Below are positions 32,541 through 40,837 of a DNA stretch of 64,000 nucleotides, in pieces; the stretch's first letter is position 1; every line of letters starts with the position of its first letter. The notes beneath the pieces were generated by a model. That model worked only from the letters and a program-made list of their open reading frames with translations. It was not told where the DNA came from and made no database searches. This DNA is from CAYYYA01 sp964487895 (GTDB lineage Bacteria > Patescibacteriota > Patescibacteriia > UBA1558 > 2-01-FULL-52-15), in NCBI GenBank assembly GCA_964487895.1, contig CAZASM010000001.1, positions 1 to 64,000 on the forward strand, read 5' to 3'. Made by a program: the position numbers and the translations under genes.

Positions 32541-32660
32541 TATCTAACGCCCCAGAGCCCCTCTTCTCCAAGAGGGGATATCCCTGCCAGAGTCGTACAT
32601 CGTTTCATCTGCACACTACAGATTCTATGAATCTCCCTCTTAGCAAGAGGGAAGGAAAGG
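32541..32660. repeat. MITE-like repeat, copy B
   Basis: Same order of words as copy A, with CCCCTCTT/AAGAGGGG (32558-32577) and a CCCTCTT/AAGAGGG hairpin near its right end. It lies between pilC and the major pilin. Confidence 0.7.
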
Positions 32661-32669
32661 GAGTTCGCT

Positions 32670-33875
32670 CTAGTTAATTGCATTCGCTAATTGAAACATC
32701 GGTAACATGACAGCTACCACCATGACGGCCACACCAACGCCCATGACCACCATGATAATAGGCTCGATCAGTGACGTCAAACTACTGACCAGAGCAGAAA
32801 CTTCACGGTCATAGAAGCCTGCTAGACGCTCCAAAATGTCATCAAGTTTACCAGTTTTCTCCCCTACTGCCATCATCTCGGAAACAATTTTCGGCACTAC
32901 CTTACTCGTACTCATAACCGTGGTAATGGAGTTACCATCTTGAACTTCTTTGATTGTCCGCGTCAGAATATCTTGAAAAACAGCGTTATCCACCACCTCA
33001 CCAGTGATCTCTAGCGCCGTACCGATAGAGACACCTCCGCGAATCAAAGTGGATAAACTGCGTGACATACGAACAATAATAACTTTCTTGACAATCATAC
33101 CAAAGATTGGGAAATAGAGTTTAAACTTATCCCACATGATATGTCCTGCTTTGGTCTTGATATAGGCTCTCAGCGTCGCCCCACCAGCAATCATCAGGAT
33201 TAACAAAACCCACCAATAATTCACCATGAACCCACTCGTGCCGATTAGAATCCGAGTCGCTAGTGGCAACTGCACACCAGAATCGAGCAGTAAACCAGTA
33301 ATCTGTGGAATGACAAAAATCATCATCGCAGCACCGACAACCACTAAACCAGTAACGATGAAAGCAGGATAAACCATCGCACCTTTGATCCGACTCGTCA
33401 GGTCATAATCTTTTTCCATTTGGTCAGCTAGATAGTTCAGAACCTCATCCAGACGTCCGCTGGTCTCTCCAGAACGCACCATAGCCACGAAAAAGCGACT
33501 AAAAGCCTCGGGATGTTTAGCAAAAGCCTGAGACATCTGTAAACCGCCATCTATGTCTTCAGCCATCTGCTTAGCAATAGCTTTCAATTTTGGTGTGTCC
33601 ATCTGAGCATTCAAGATACGCAGAGCTGGCACAATCGGCACAGTAGCGGAGATCATAACGGCTAACTGACGAGAGAAAATTACAACGTCTCTTTTTTTCA
33701 CACCACCGAAACTGAGATTCAAATTCAAACCTGATTTATTACCTTGTTCTAATTGCAAAACTACCAACCCCTTCTCCTCGATCAGCTCGCTGGCGGCCAT
33801 CAGATTCGGCGCTTCGACAGTGCCTTTGGACACTGAGCCAGATGGAGTTACTGCTTTGTATTGAAAAATTGCCAT
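32670..33875 (-). CDS. pilC: Type IV pilus inner-membrane platform protein
   Basis: A 401-residue PilC/GspF protein with the two repeated cytoplasmic GspF domains (FSRQLAVMISATVPIVPAL and MSRSLSTLIRGGVSIGTAL) and three membrane helices. The N-terminal stretch FQYKAVTPSGSVSKGTVEA is typical. It couples PilB to pilin insertion. It starts 6 nt after the pilT-like gene. Confidence 0.95.
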   Translation of the reverse strand: MAIFQYKAVTPSGSVSKGTVEAPNLMAASELIEEKGLVVLQLEQGNKSGLNLNLSFGGVKKRDVVIFSRQLAVMISATVPIVPALRILNAQMDTPKLKAIAKQMAEDIDGGLQMSQAFAKHPEAFSRFFVAMVRSGETSGRLDEVLNYLADQMEKDYDLTSRIKGAMVYPAFIVTGLVVVGAAMMIFVIPQITGLLLDSGVQLPLATRILIGTSGFMVNYWWVLLILMIAGGATLRAYIKTKAGHIMWDKFKLYFPIFGMIVKKVIIVRMSRSLSTLIRGGVSIGTALEITGEVVDNAVFQDILTRTIKEVQDGNSITTVMSTSKVVPKIVSEMMAVGEKTGKLDDILERLAGFYDREVSALVSSLTSLIEPIIMVVMGVGVAVMVVAVMLPMFQLANAIN

Positions 33876-33881
33876 AATAAA

Positions 33882-34955
33882 CTATTGTCTCATTGATTGC
33901 TGTAAGGCCTTGGGATCCAGAGCATAACGCGTGGCTTGATCAACTGCGATGACGCCTTGCTTCACTAGATCAGCTAGATGTCGATCGAGAGCTATCATAC
34001 CGTCTTGGCGTGAGGTCAACATAACGTTATTGAGCTGATAAAAATTACCATCTTTCATCACGCTTTTCACCGCTGGACTCATAGTCAGAATTTCGTACGA
34101 CAGAGCTAAGCCGCCAGCTATTTTTGGTATCAGCCGTTGAGCAGTCACTACTAATAAATTATCAGCAACAATTTGACGTGACCAAGCTGCCTTATCTGGG
34201 TGAATACCACTAAGGAATGACTCTAAAGCCGTCACCACTGACTGCGCATTCATCACAATAACCACTAATTTGCCACTCTCGACTAATTCCAAAGCTGCTT
34301 CTGCTTGGCCTACTTCTGACAGCTCACTCATCATGACAATCTCCATATCATCACTAAGAGCTTCCCTCAGACCTTCGATGTATGATGGTACATCTTTGCC
34401 CACTTCACGCTGACTGATAACAGCTTTGTTATTAACCAATAGATACTCGATTGGACGCTCTAGCGTCAAAATATGTTTTCCTAAACGTTGATTAACATTT
34501 TCTAATAAACTACAAACTGTCGTTGTCCGACCGGAATGATAGGGGCCAGCGACGATAATCAAACCTTTCAGCTGATCAATCTGGTTGATAACAATAGATG
34601 AGATACCTAAATCTTTCGGGTTGGAAATCTGTGTCGGTATCAGTCTGAGCGAAATAGCCGGATAACCTTTTTGATAAAAAACTTGAGCTCGGAAGCGAGC
34701 TCGATCCGCCCAAGTATAACTAACCACCACTTCACGATCGTGCTGTAAGCGCTCTTGATCAGCTGCTGGCACCATCGCTTCCACCACTGTGGTGATAAAA
34801 TCAGGATTAATAATCTGCGCACTGGTCAAAACTTCCAAACTACCACTAACGCGGATAACCGGATAATTCCCCACAGTCAAATGAACATCGCTGGCATGTT
34901 TTTCCAGCGCTTGATTGAGGATTGTATTGAGTAAGAGATTTTCGGCACTAGACAT
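33882..34955 (-). CDS. PilT-like protein with degenerate ATPase motifs
   Basis: A 357-residue protein with PilT length and order (N-domain HASDVHLTVGNYP, then the RecA-like core). However, the Walker A is GPYHSGRTT (137-145) instead of GPTGSGKST, so the catalytic Lys is Arg. The Asp box is LERPIEYLL (Asp to Arg), the Walker B region reads IVMMSELSE, and the His box (normally TLHTN) is VIVMNAQS. Every nucleotide motif is altered but the frame is intact over the full length, suggesting a maintained pseudo-ATPase. It lies between the response regulator and pilC in the pilus operon. Confidence 0.85.
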   Translation of the reverse strand: MSSAENLLLNTILNQALEKHASDVHLTVGNYPVIRVSGSLEVLTSAQIINPDFITTVVEAMVPAADQERLQHDREVVVSYTWADRARFRAQVFYQKGYPAISLRLIPTQISNPKDLGISSIVINQIDQLKGLIIVAGPYHSGRTTTVCSLLENVNQRLGKHILTLERPIEYLLVNNKAVISQREVGKDVPSYIEGLREALSDDMEIVMMSELSEVGQAEAALELVESGKLVVIVMNAQSVVTALESFLSGIHPDKAAWSRQIVADNLLVVTAQRLIPKIAGGLALSYEILTMSPAVKSVMKDGNFYQLNNVMLTSRQDGMIALDRHLADLVKQGVIAVDQATRYALDPKALQQSMRQ

Positions 34956-35333
34956 TTATTGATTTAAAATCTTTTTTATCCGCGCTACAACTTCTGATGG
35001 CACGAAATGAGCTTTGATGAGATAGTCCTCAGCACCTAGATTCAAACACTTATCCACATTCTCCTTCTGACCATAATTGGTCAACACCAAGACTGGAATA
35101 TTTTTGGTTTCTGGATTTTTTTTCAATTCTGCTAAGACCTGAAAGCCGTCCATAATTGGTAAATTGAGATCGAGCAGGACTAAATCGGGGCGTTCTTTCA
35201 GCGCTAACTTCAAACCTTTAGCACCATCAGTAGCCATGATCACTTGATAATTTTCTAACTCTAATTTGGTAGCATACATCTGCACCAAGAAATCATCGTC
35301 TTCTACCAGTAGGATTCTTTTTTGTTCGGTCAT
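34956..35333 (-). CDS. Single-domain response regulator (CheY-like)
   Basis: A 125-residue receiver domain. The acidic pocket EDDD (11-14), phospho-acceptor Asp55 (LLDLNLP), Thr in VLTN and Lys in YLIKAHF are all present, so it should be phosphorylatable. No output domain. Its stop abuts the pilT-like start, so it probably controls pilus activity through protein contact. No sensor kinase lies in the window. Confidence 0.92.
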   Translation of the reverse strand: MTEQKRILLVEDDDFLVQMYATKLELENYQVIMATDGAKGLKLALKERPDLVLLDLNLPIMDGFQVLAELKKNPETKNIPVLVLTNYGQKENVDKCLNLGAEDYLIKAHFVPSEVVARIKKILNQ

Positions 35334-35360
35334 GGGTAGGTTATTAGTAATTAGGCTTCG

Positions 35361-35388
35361 GTAGGGACAGGTCTAGACCTGTCCCTAC
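35361..35388. repeat. REP-like 28-bp perfect palindrome, copy 1
   Basis: It starts with GTAGGGACAGGTCTAGACCT and is its own reverse complement over 28 bases. The identical sequence occurs inside the RAYT gene (54851-54878). The 5' GTAG tetranucleotide is the hallmark recognised by RAYT proteins. It sits between pilB and the response regulator gene. Confidence 0.9.
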
Positions 35389-35398
35389 GGGGTCAAAA

Positions 35399-37144
35399 TT
35401 ATAGTTCGCTTTCACTAGCTCGTAATACTTCTTCAACAGTAGTTATACCTAATAGCGCTTTAATAATACCATCTTGCTCCATAGTAATGTAATTCTGACG
35501 TTGCAACTCCTTCAGCACTAAGTCGTTATGAAAACCATTAGCAATCAACTCACGCATATAGCGATTAACATTGATAGTTTCCACAATTGCGATACGACCT
35601 TTGTATCCAGTATCACCACAACGACTACAACCTTTACCTTTGTACCATTTCTGAGGGTCGTCTTTTTTTAGTCCGCCGTAGAAACCGCCCTCAGGAATAC
35701 CAGAAATTTTTTCTGAAATTTTACCTTCCACGTCCAAAGGAATCTTCGCTTCTTCTCGACAATTTTCACAAATTTTCCTGACCAAACGTTGAGCAATGAT
35801 TAAATTCAAGGTCGAAGATAAAAGAAAAGGCTCGACTTTCATATCAAACAGACGCGGGATAGCACCAATGGCACTGTTCGTGTGTAAAGTAGACAAAACA
35901 AAGTGTCCGGTCAGTCCTGACTGGACCGCTAAACCAGCTGTTTCATTATCACGAATTTCTCCCACCATCATAATATCTGGATCTTGACGCAAGAGAGAAC
36001 GTAAACCGTTAGCAAAAGTGAAACCAACTTCTGGACGAATCTGCGATTGATTCACCCCTTTGACAAAATACTCCACAGGATCTTCTAAGGTAGTAATATT
36101 AATCTCTTCTCTATTTAAACGGTCCAAAATTGCATAGAGCGTTGTTGATTTACCAGATCCAGTTGGACCAGTAACCAGAAACATACCATTCGGCTTATCA
36201 ATATTTTCTTCGGCTAATTTCTTCTGAACGCCCATGAAACCTAAATCTTCTAAACTTGGTGCCTTATCCGGAGTCGTCAAAATACGCATCACAACCTTTT
36301 CCTGGCCCATCAGAGGAATAGTGGAGATACGAAAATCAACGTCTTTATTGTGCACCTTGAGACGAATACGACCATCCTGTGGTGCTCGAGTCTCATCAAG
36401 TTTCAGATTAGCCATAACTTTGATACGAGCTACCAAAGCAGCGTGAACGTAAATTGGTAATTTAATCGTCGTGTGTAAAATGCCATCAATACGATAACGT
36501 ACCCTACTCTCCTCAACTACTGGTTCAATATGAATATCTGAAGCACGTCCTTCAATGGCATGACGTAAAATAACCGAGATAATCTTGGTGACTGGGGCGC
36601 TTTTGATAGTATCATCAAGCACCTGACCGCCCTCTTCTTCCTCTTTGGGTCCAAAGATTGATTCGGCGAAATCCATCGCTTCACCAACTTCTTCTCCTAG
36701 TGATTCGTATTGTTTCGCTGCCATGCGGAAGCTATCGGGAGAAACAACATAATAGATAGCTTTGACTCCTGATTTGCGAGCAATAAACTCTACTGCTTCC
36801 ATCGCTTTCAAGTTGGTCGGATCAACAATACCAACCTCTATAGCTTCATTAGTTTTATTGAAAACGACAATCTGATAGTTCTCCGACAAATCCTGAGGCA
36901 AAACTTGAAGTGTTTGAGCACCGATAACTTTGCCTGCGAGAGAAATATACGGCAACCCTAAAACAGCAGCCTTAACCTCAGTCCACTGCTCATCACCAAT
37001 GACTATTTGATTACGAATAGCTTTCTCCGCTTCGGCTAAAGACCCCAAAGATTTGGATTGCCAACTGTCATGAGACTGCTGGTCAATCAAATGTTTGGAC
37101 AACAAGAGATCTAAAAGTTGTTGAACACGATTATTGTTTGACAT
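35399..37144 (-). CDS. pilB: Type IV pilus assembly ATPase
   Basis: A 581-residue PilB/GspE hexameric ATPase that powers extension. It has an N-terminal MshEN/GspE-N-like domain; Walker A GPTGSGKSTT, Asp box LEDPVEYFVKG, Walker B PDIMMVGEIRD and His box STLHTNSA are all intact; the tetra-Cys zinc site is CENC and CSRC. The start MSNNNRVQQ overlaps the upstream gene by 14 nt. Confidence 0.95.
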   Translation of the reverse strand: MSNNNRVQQLLDLLLSKHLIDQQSHDSWQSKSLGSLAEAEKAIRNQIVIGDEQWTEVKAAVLGLPYISLAGKVIGAQTLQVLPQDLSENYQIVVFNKTNEAIEVGIVDPTNLKAMEAVEFIARKSGVKAIYYVVSPDSFRMAAKQYESLGEEVGEAMDFAESIFGPKEEEEGGQVLDDTIKSAPVTKIISVILRHAIEGRASDIHIEPVVEESRVRYRIDGILHTTIKLPIYVHAALVARIKVMANLKLDETRAPQDGRIRLKVHNKDVDFRISTIPLMGQEKVVMRILTTPDKAPSLEDLGFMGVQKKLAEENIDKPNGMFLVTGPTGSGKSTTLYAILDRLNREEINITTLEDPVEYFVKGVNQSQIRPEVGFTFANGLRSLLRQDPDIMMVGEIRDNETAGLAVQSGLTGHFVLSTLHTNSAIGAIPRLFDMKVEPFLLSSTLNLIIAQRLVRKICENCREEAKIPLDVEGKISEKISGIPEGGFYGGLKKDDPQKWYKGKGCSRCGDTGYKGRIAIVETINVNRYMRELIANGFHNDLVLKELQRQNYITMEQDGIIKALLGITTVEEVLRASESEL

Positions 37145-37478
37145 CGGTACTAGTACTATAGACAAGTGGTAAGAAAGGATTAGTGCGCTGACCGTATATG
37201 CCAATTTGGACACCAATATTTGCCTCGCCAGTCAAACTCTGATATTGCGCGCTGGACTCCAGCTGACTCCAAGATCCATCAGGTCCTAAATTCTTCAGTG
37301 AACCTTCAATTTGTTTATTCAGTGCTTTAACATTGACTAGAGTACTGTTGTCAGTATTAGTAGTTGGCAGTTGCAAGGTTATTGGTCCTGCAGAACCAAA
37401 AAAACTACTATAAACAATATAAGCTGAAATGCTCAGGAAAATTATAGAAATACCAATAAGTATTTGTTCTCGTTTCAT
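37131..37478 (-). CDS. Small pilus-operon membrane protein
   Basis: A 115-residue protein with one N-terminal helix (about 7-26) and an outer domain without Cys. Its place between pilO and pilB, with overlapping ends on both sides (ATGA with pilO), matches where PilP-type or other alignment components sit, but I see no PilP signature. Confidence 0.65.
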   Translation of the reverse strand: MKREQILIGISIIFLSISAYIVYSSFFGSAGPITLQLPTTNTDNSTLVNVKALNKQIEGSLKNLGPDGSWSQLESSAQYQSLTGEANIGVQIGIYGQRTNPFLPLVYSTSTDVKQ

Positions 37479-38230
37479 TGGATCGAAGTTGTTGCAGATT
37501 GATTAGCAGTGGATGTAGCAGGCTTCACCAAGGTTGTACGATAATACGTTTTGATAGTGAGATCAAAGCCGGCACTTTTTTTCGTTTTTGCATCAATAGC
37601 GCCAAAGGTTAAAGACTGAATATCAAATAAGCGTAAATTACGTTCTAGATCATCAAGATACGCCTGAAGACTCTCATAAGTCCCAGCTCCTAACTTCATA
37701 TTAATAGTCAAACTAGCAACATTACGTGGTAAAATTTCTAGCTGTTGTTCGGCTGTACTACCAGCTTTCGCTGCTGTCGGTGCTCGCCTATCACTAAGCG
37801 CGGGATCCGCCGGACGACTAATGTCAATAGAATCAAGAATAATTTCCCGTTTATTAGCTAAATACTCCGCTTGAACAAAAAGTGATGGAAAGTCTGGCTC
37901 TCTAGGTATAATATCAAACAATTTATCTAATTCAGCGCTTCTATTAGTCTGAATCATAGCGTATTCTTGACGGAGTTGGATTAATTTTACTTCCACAGCT
38001 TTTAAATCATCGAGAGTACTTTGTTTCTGTGGTAGATAATTTTGATTTTTATCAATAATAACTTGAATCTTAGGGCTGACAAACCATTGATAGCCAGCGG
38101 CCAAAACAACAACTACAACTAAAGCAATCAACCACAAAATATAGGTATTGATAACCTGCAACAAAGGACTAGCATTATCCATTGTTAGGCCTTTTGGTTC
38201 TGATCGTTTATTTGTTGTTGGCGTCATCAT
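37475..38230 (-). CDS. pilO: PilO-like alignment protein
   Basis: A 251-residue bitopic protein: helix about 33-50, a coiled-coil region (LPQKQSTLDDLKAVEVKLIQL), then a ferredoxin-like fold containing YESLQAYLDDLERNLRLFDI, the conserved PilO segment. It forms a heterodimer with PilN on the outer face of the membrane. Confidence 0.88.
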   Translation of the reverse strand: MMTPTTNKRSEPKGLTMDNASPLLQVINTYILWLIALVVVVVLAAGYQWFVSPKIQVIIDKNQNYLPQKQSTLDDLKAVEVKLIQLRQEYAMIQTNRSAELDKLFDIIPREPDFPSLFVQAEYLANKREIILDSIDISRPADPALSDRRAPTAAKAGSTAEQQLEILPRNVASLTINMKLGAGTYESLQAYLDDLERNLRLFDIQSLTFGAIDAKTKKSAGFDLTIKTYYRTTLVKPATSTANQSATTSIQ

Positions 38231-38232
38231 AG

Positions 38233-39531
38233 CTAGTTAGTTGGTGTAGATGTGGCATAATAAAATAGAGCTTTATTCAAAGTGAAGCTAACACTGAAAT
38301 TCACACCACCAGTAGCACTTTTGGATACTGAGGTGATGGAAGCATCTTTGACGAATTCCTTGGCAGCGTCAGACTGTAATAATTTGAGCTGACGTGCTGC
38401 AGCTTGATAGTCATTACCGTGAGCATTCAGACTTAAACTACCATTGATACCAGCAGCGAAACTTTCAAAGTAAACTGTATCAATAGTATATTTCTGCAAC
38501 AAGACGAAAAATTTGGTCCAATAAATATGTCGGTTCAATAACTGTTGAACGTCTTTTATTTGTGTTTCTGTCACGGCTATTTGGTCTTTCAAATCCTGGA
38601 AGTTATTGATTGAACTTTCTACTGCCTTGATTTGTTCATCTATTTTATTAGCTTGTTGCTCTATCTGTATGCCCCAGAGAACCAGCCCACCATACGCCAG
38701 ACCAACCACGACTAGCGCCACCACCGCACTGATAACTAACTGTTGACTAATCTGCGACCAGTTTTTCACCGTCAAAGCCGTCGGCATCAAGTTAACCTGA
38801 AAACCATCACCAGACTCTTTCTTGTCCTTCTCTGGCACTGCAGTATGACCTCCGAGATGCCAGTGGGGTAGGTGTAAGGAAGATTTATTTGGTTTTGATT
38901 CTACATTCTCTGCTACTGGCATTACTGCTGGAGCTGATGGTATCGGTGCGCTCACGGGCTCACGTGGAGCTAAGGGTAAAGACATATCAACAGCAGGCGG
39001 AGTAGGCTCTGGCACCACAGGTGGCGTTGGTAAAATCGGTTTGAGAGCTTCATAACTAATTGGCTTTGGGGTGACCGCTGGCGTTACTGGTATGTCAATT
39101 TTTTTTTCTTGATTAAACAAAGCATTATCGTTCTCAGGTAATGATTTGCCATTTTTGGCGAAGACATCTTTGATGATTTCCTGTTTCCAAGACTCCTCTT
39201 TTGCAAGTTCTGCAGCTCTTTGTTCTTCCTTATTTTTCAAAATTTTAAAAACTAATTTTGGTTTCGCCTCATTCTTAGTAGACTCTGTAGTATCAGTGCC
39301 TTTACTTTTTTTATCTTTCCGAAACCAGGAAACGAAAGAAAACCAAGGAACTTTACCTTCTGGTAATTTATTCTTATCCAACTTCGGTACTATTAGCTCT
39401 GCTGTCGGAGAACTATCTTTGGCTAATAGTTCTTTGTTTTCTGCTTGACGCAAAGACTCAGGTAATAAATTAATACTACCCTCGTCAGGTTCGACACCGT
39501 TATTATTTTTTAGCTGATCGTTATCGCTCAT
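38233..39531 (-). CDS. pilN: PilN-like protein with extended cytoplasmic region
   Basis: A 432-residue protein. The PilM-binding NLLPESLR motif is near residue 20, and a second NLMPTALT lies just before the membrane helix (about 265-288). Between them is a long charged and Pro-rich linker (PPVVPEPTPPAVDMSLP) absent from classical PilN of about 200 residues. After the helix come a coiled coil and a ferredoxin-like fold (LKLLQSDAAKEFVKDASI). The duplicated motif could recruit two PilM molecules. Confidence 0.85.
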   Translation of the reverse strand: MSDNDQLKNNNGVEPDEGSINLLPESLRQAENKELLAKDSSPTAELIVPKLDKNKLPEGKVPWFSFVSWFRKDKKSKGTDTTESTKNEAKPKLVFKILKNKEEQRAAELAKEESWKQEIIKDVFAKNGKSLPENDNALFNQEKKIDIPVTPAVTPKPISYEALKPILPTPPVVPEPTPPAVDMSLPLAPREPVSAPIPSAPAVMPVAENVESKPNKSSLHLPHWHLGGHTAVPEKDKKESGDGFQVNLMPTALTVKNWSQISQQLVISAVVALVVVGLAYGGLVLWGIQIEQQANKIDEQIKAVESSINNFQDLKDQIAVTETQIKDVQQLLNRHIYWTKFFVLLQKYTIDTVYFESFAAGINGSLSLNAHGNDYQAAARQLKLLQSDAAKEFVKDASITSVSKSATGGVNFSVSFTLNKALFYYATSTPTN

Positions 39532-39546
39532 CGCTTAATAACTTAG

Positions 39547-40734
39547 TTAGAGAATGTCTCTCATCGCTAGCCCAATAGCAGAGGCCATCTGTGGCGCTAT
39601 AGCGTCCATCGCCGGTTTGACATCCAGAGGGTAAATTACTCGATCCCAAGGGTTACCGATAATTGTTGGGATTTTCAACAGTTCATAAAGGTAGTTCGCC
39701 AAATTTGGTAAAAAAGCAGAGCCGCCGGATAGTATTAACTTCTCAACTTTGAAAGTTCCTTGATTCTGATAAGTATCATAAACGTACTGAATCTCGTTAA
39801 TAATCGGCGTTAAGCTCTCAGCAATTGTTTTCGGAATACCACGACTAGCATCACTAGAGGTGACACCGAAATCAATCTTGAACTGCTCCGCTCGATCAAA
39901 AGCAACGTTCAAACTATTCATAATTGCTTTAGTAATATTATAACCACCAATATCCAACCCACGATTAAGGATTGGCACGCCTTTCTCAATGATGACAATA
40001 TCCGTTGACAAAGAACCAATATCTACAATCATTGTTGTTGTTTCATCATTACCAATCAACGAACGAGACAAAGCGAAAGCTTCTGTTTCTAAAGATAACA
40101 GATGAAGATTATTCATCTTAAATATTTCTAAATACTTGGCAACGAGATTTTTCGGCGCAGCTGTTAGTAATAAGCGAATATTATCTTTAGCTGACTTGGC
40201 CGCTGCTTTGGCCATAGCTTTTTCTTCTTGGTTAGCTTCTTTGGCTTTCTCCGCCGCTTGTTGTTCTGGAGATTTATTAGCTTCAGCTGTCGGCTTTTTC
40301 TTGAACAATGACGCTAAATCTTTGCCCAATGGATTAGTACCAGCGATAACATTTTGTTCGCTATCAGCCAGAACTTTCCAATCCAAAATCATCTCTTCTA
40401 AAGGCAAAGGGATGAATTTCTTCGCTTCCCAGCGTACTGCCGCTGTCAGATCTTTACGTGACATTTTCGGCAAACTGATGATGGAATTAAAAACCGCATA
40501 AGTAGGCAAAGCAGCGATACATTTATCCGTTGTCACTCCTGCTTTTTCGATTAAAGCTTGTAAAACTTTAGCTACTTTATCAGTCATACCGGGAGAATTA
40601 CTACGAACCAAATCAGCTTGGAACTCAGCATAACCATAGGTGACCAAGCTTGGCTGACCATTTTTGTCAGCTAATTCTACTATTTTGATAGCCGAAGTAC
40701 CGATATCAACACCTAAATAACTTTTTTTACTCAT
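39547..40734 (-). CDS. pilM: PilM, actin-like pilus assembly protein
   Basis: A 395-residue FtsA-like ATPase (LGVDIGTSAIKIVEL, MIVDIGSLSTDIVI, LSGGSAFLPNLANYL). It contains a Lys/Ala-rich insertion of about 45 residues (around 150-195, QQAAEKAKEANQEEKAMAKA), unusual for PilM and probably an exposed helix. First gene of pilMNO-x-B-RR-T-C. Confidence 0.92.
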   Translation of the reverse strand: MSKKSYLGVDIGTSAIKIVELADKNGQPSLVTYGYAEFQADLVRSNSPGMTDKVAKVLQALIEKAGVTTDKCIAALPTYAVFNSIISLPKMSRKDLTAAVRWEAKKFIPLPLEEMILDWKVLADSEQNVIAGTNPLGKDLASLFKKKPTAEANKSPEQQAAEKAKEANQEEKAMAKAAAKSAKDNIRLLLTAAPKNLVAKYLEIFKMNNLHLLSLETEAFALSRSLIGNDETTTMIVDIGSLSTDIVIIEKGVPILNRGLDIGGYNITKAIMNSLNVAFDRAEQFKIDFGVTSSDASRGIPKTIAESLTPIINEIQYVYDTYQNQGTFKVEKLILSGGSAFLPNLANYLYELLKIPTIIGNPWDRVIYPLDVKPAMDAIAPQMASAIGLAMRDIL

Positions 40735-40759
40735 AAAAAACTAATATTTTAGCTGCTCT

Positions 40760-40800
40760 AAAAAAACAATACACAAGCGTTAAAACTTGTGTAAATTATA
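40760..40800 (-). promoter_or_regulatory. pilM promoter nested with a terminator hairpin
   Basis: On the minus strand an extended -10, TGGTATAAT (TATAAT at 40795-40800), is followed directly by ACACAAG (40786-40792) pairing with CTTGTGT (40771-40777) and a T run (40760-40767). The hairpin could end the upstream surface-protein transcript; for the pilM transcript it would lie at the extreme 5' end. Confidence 0.55.
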
Positions 40801-40837
40801 CCATAAAATTGGTAGTCGTGTAATGTTTTGCTCAGTC

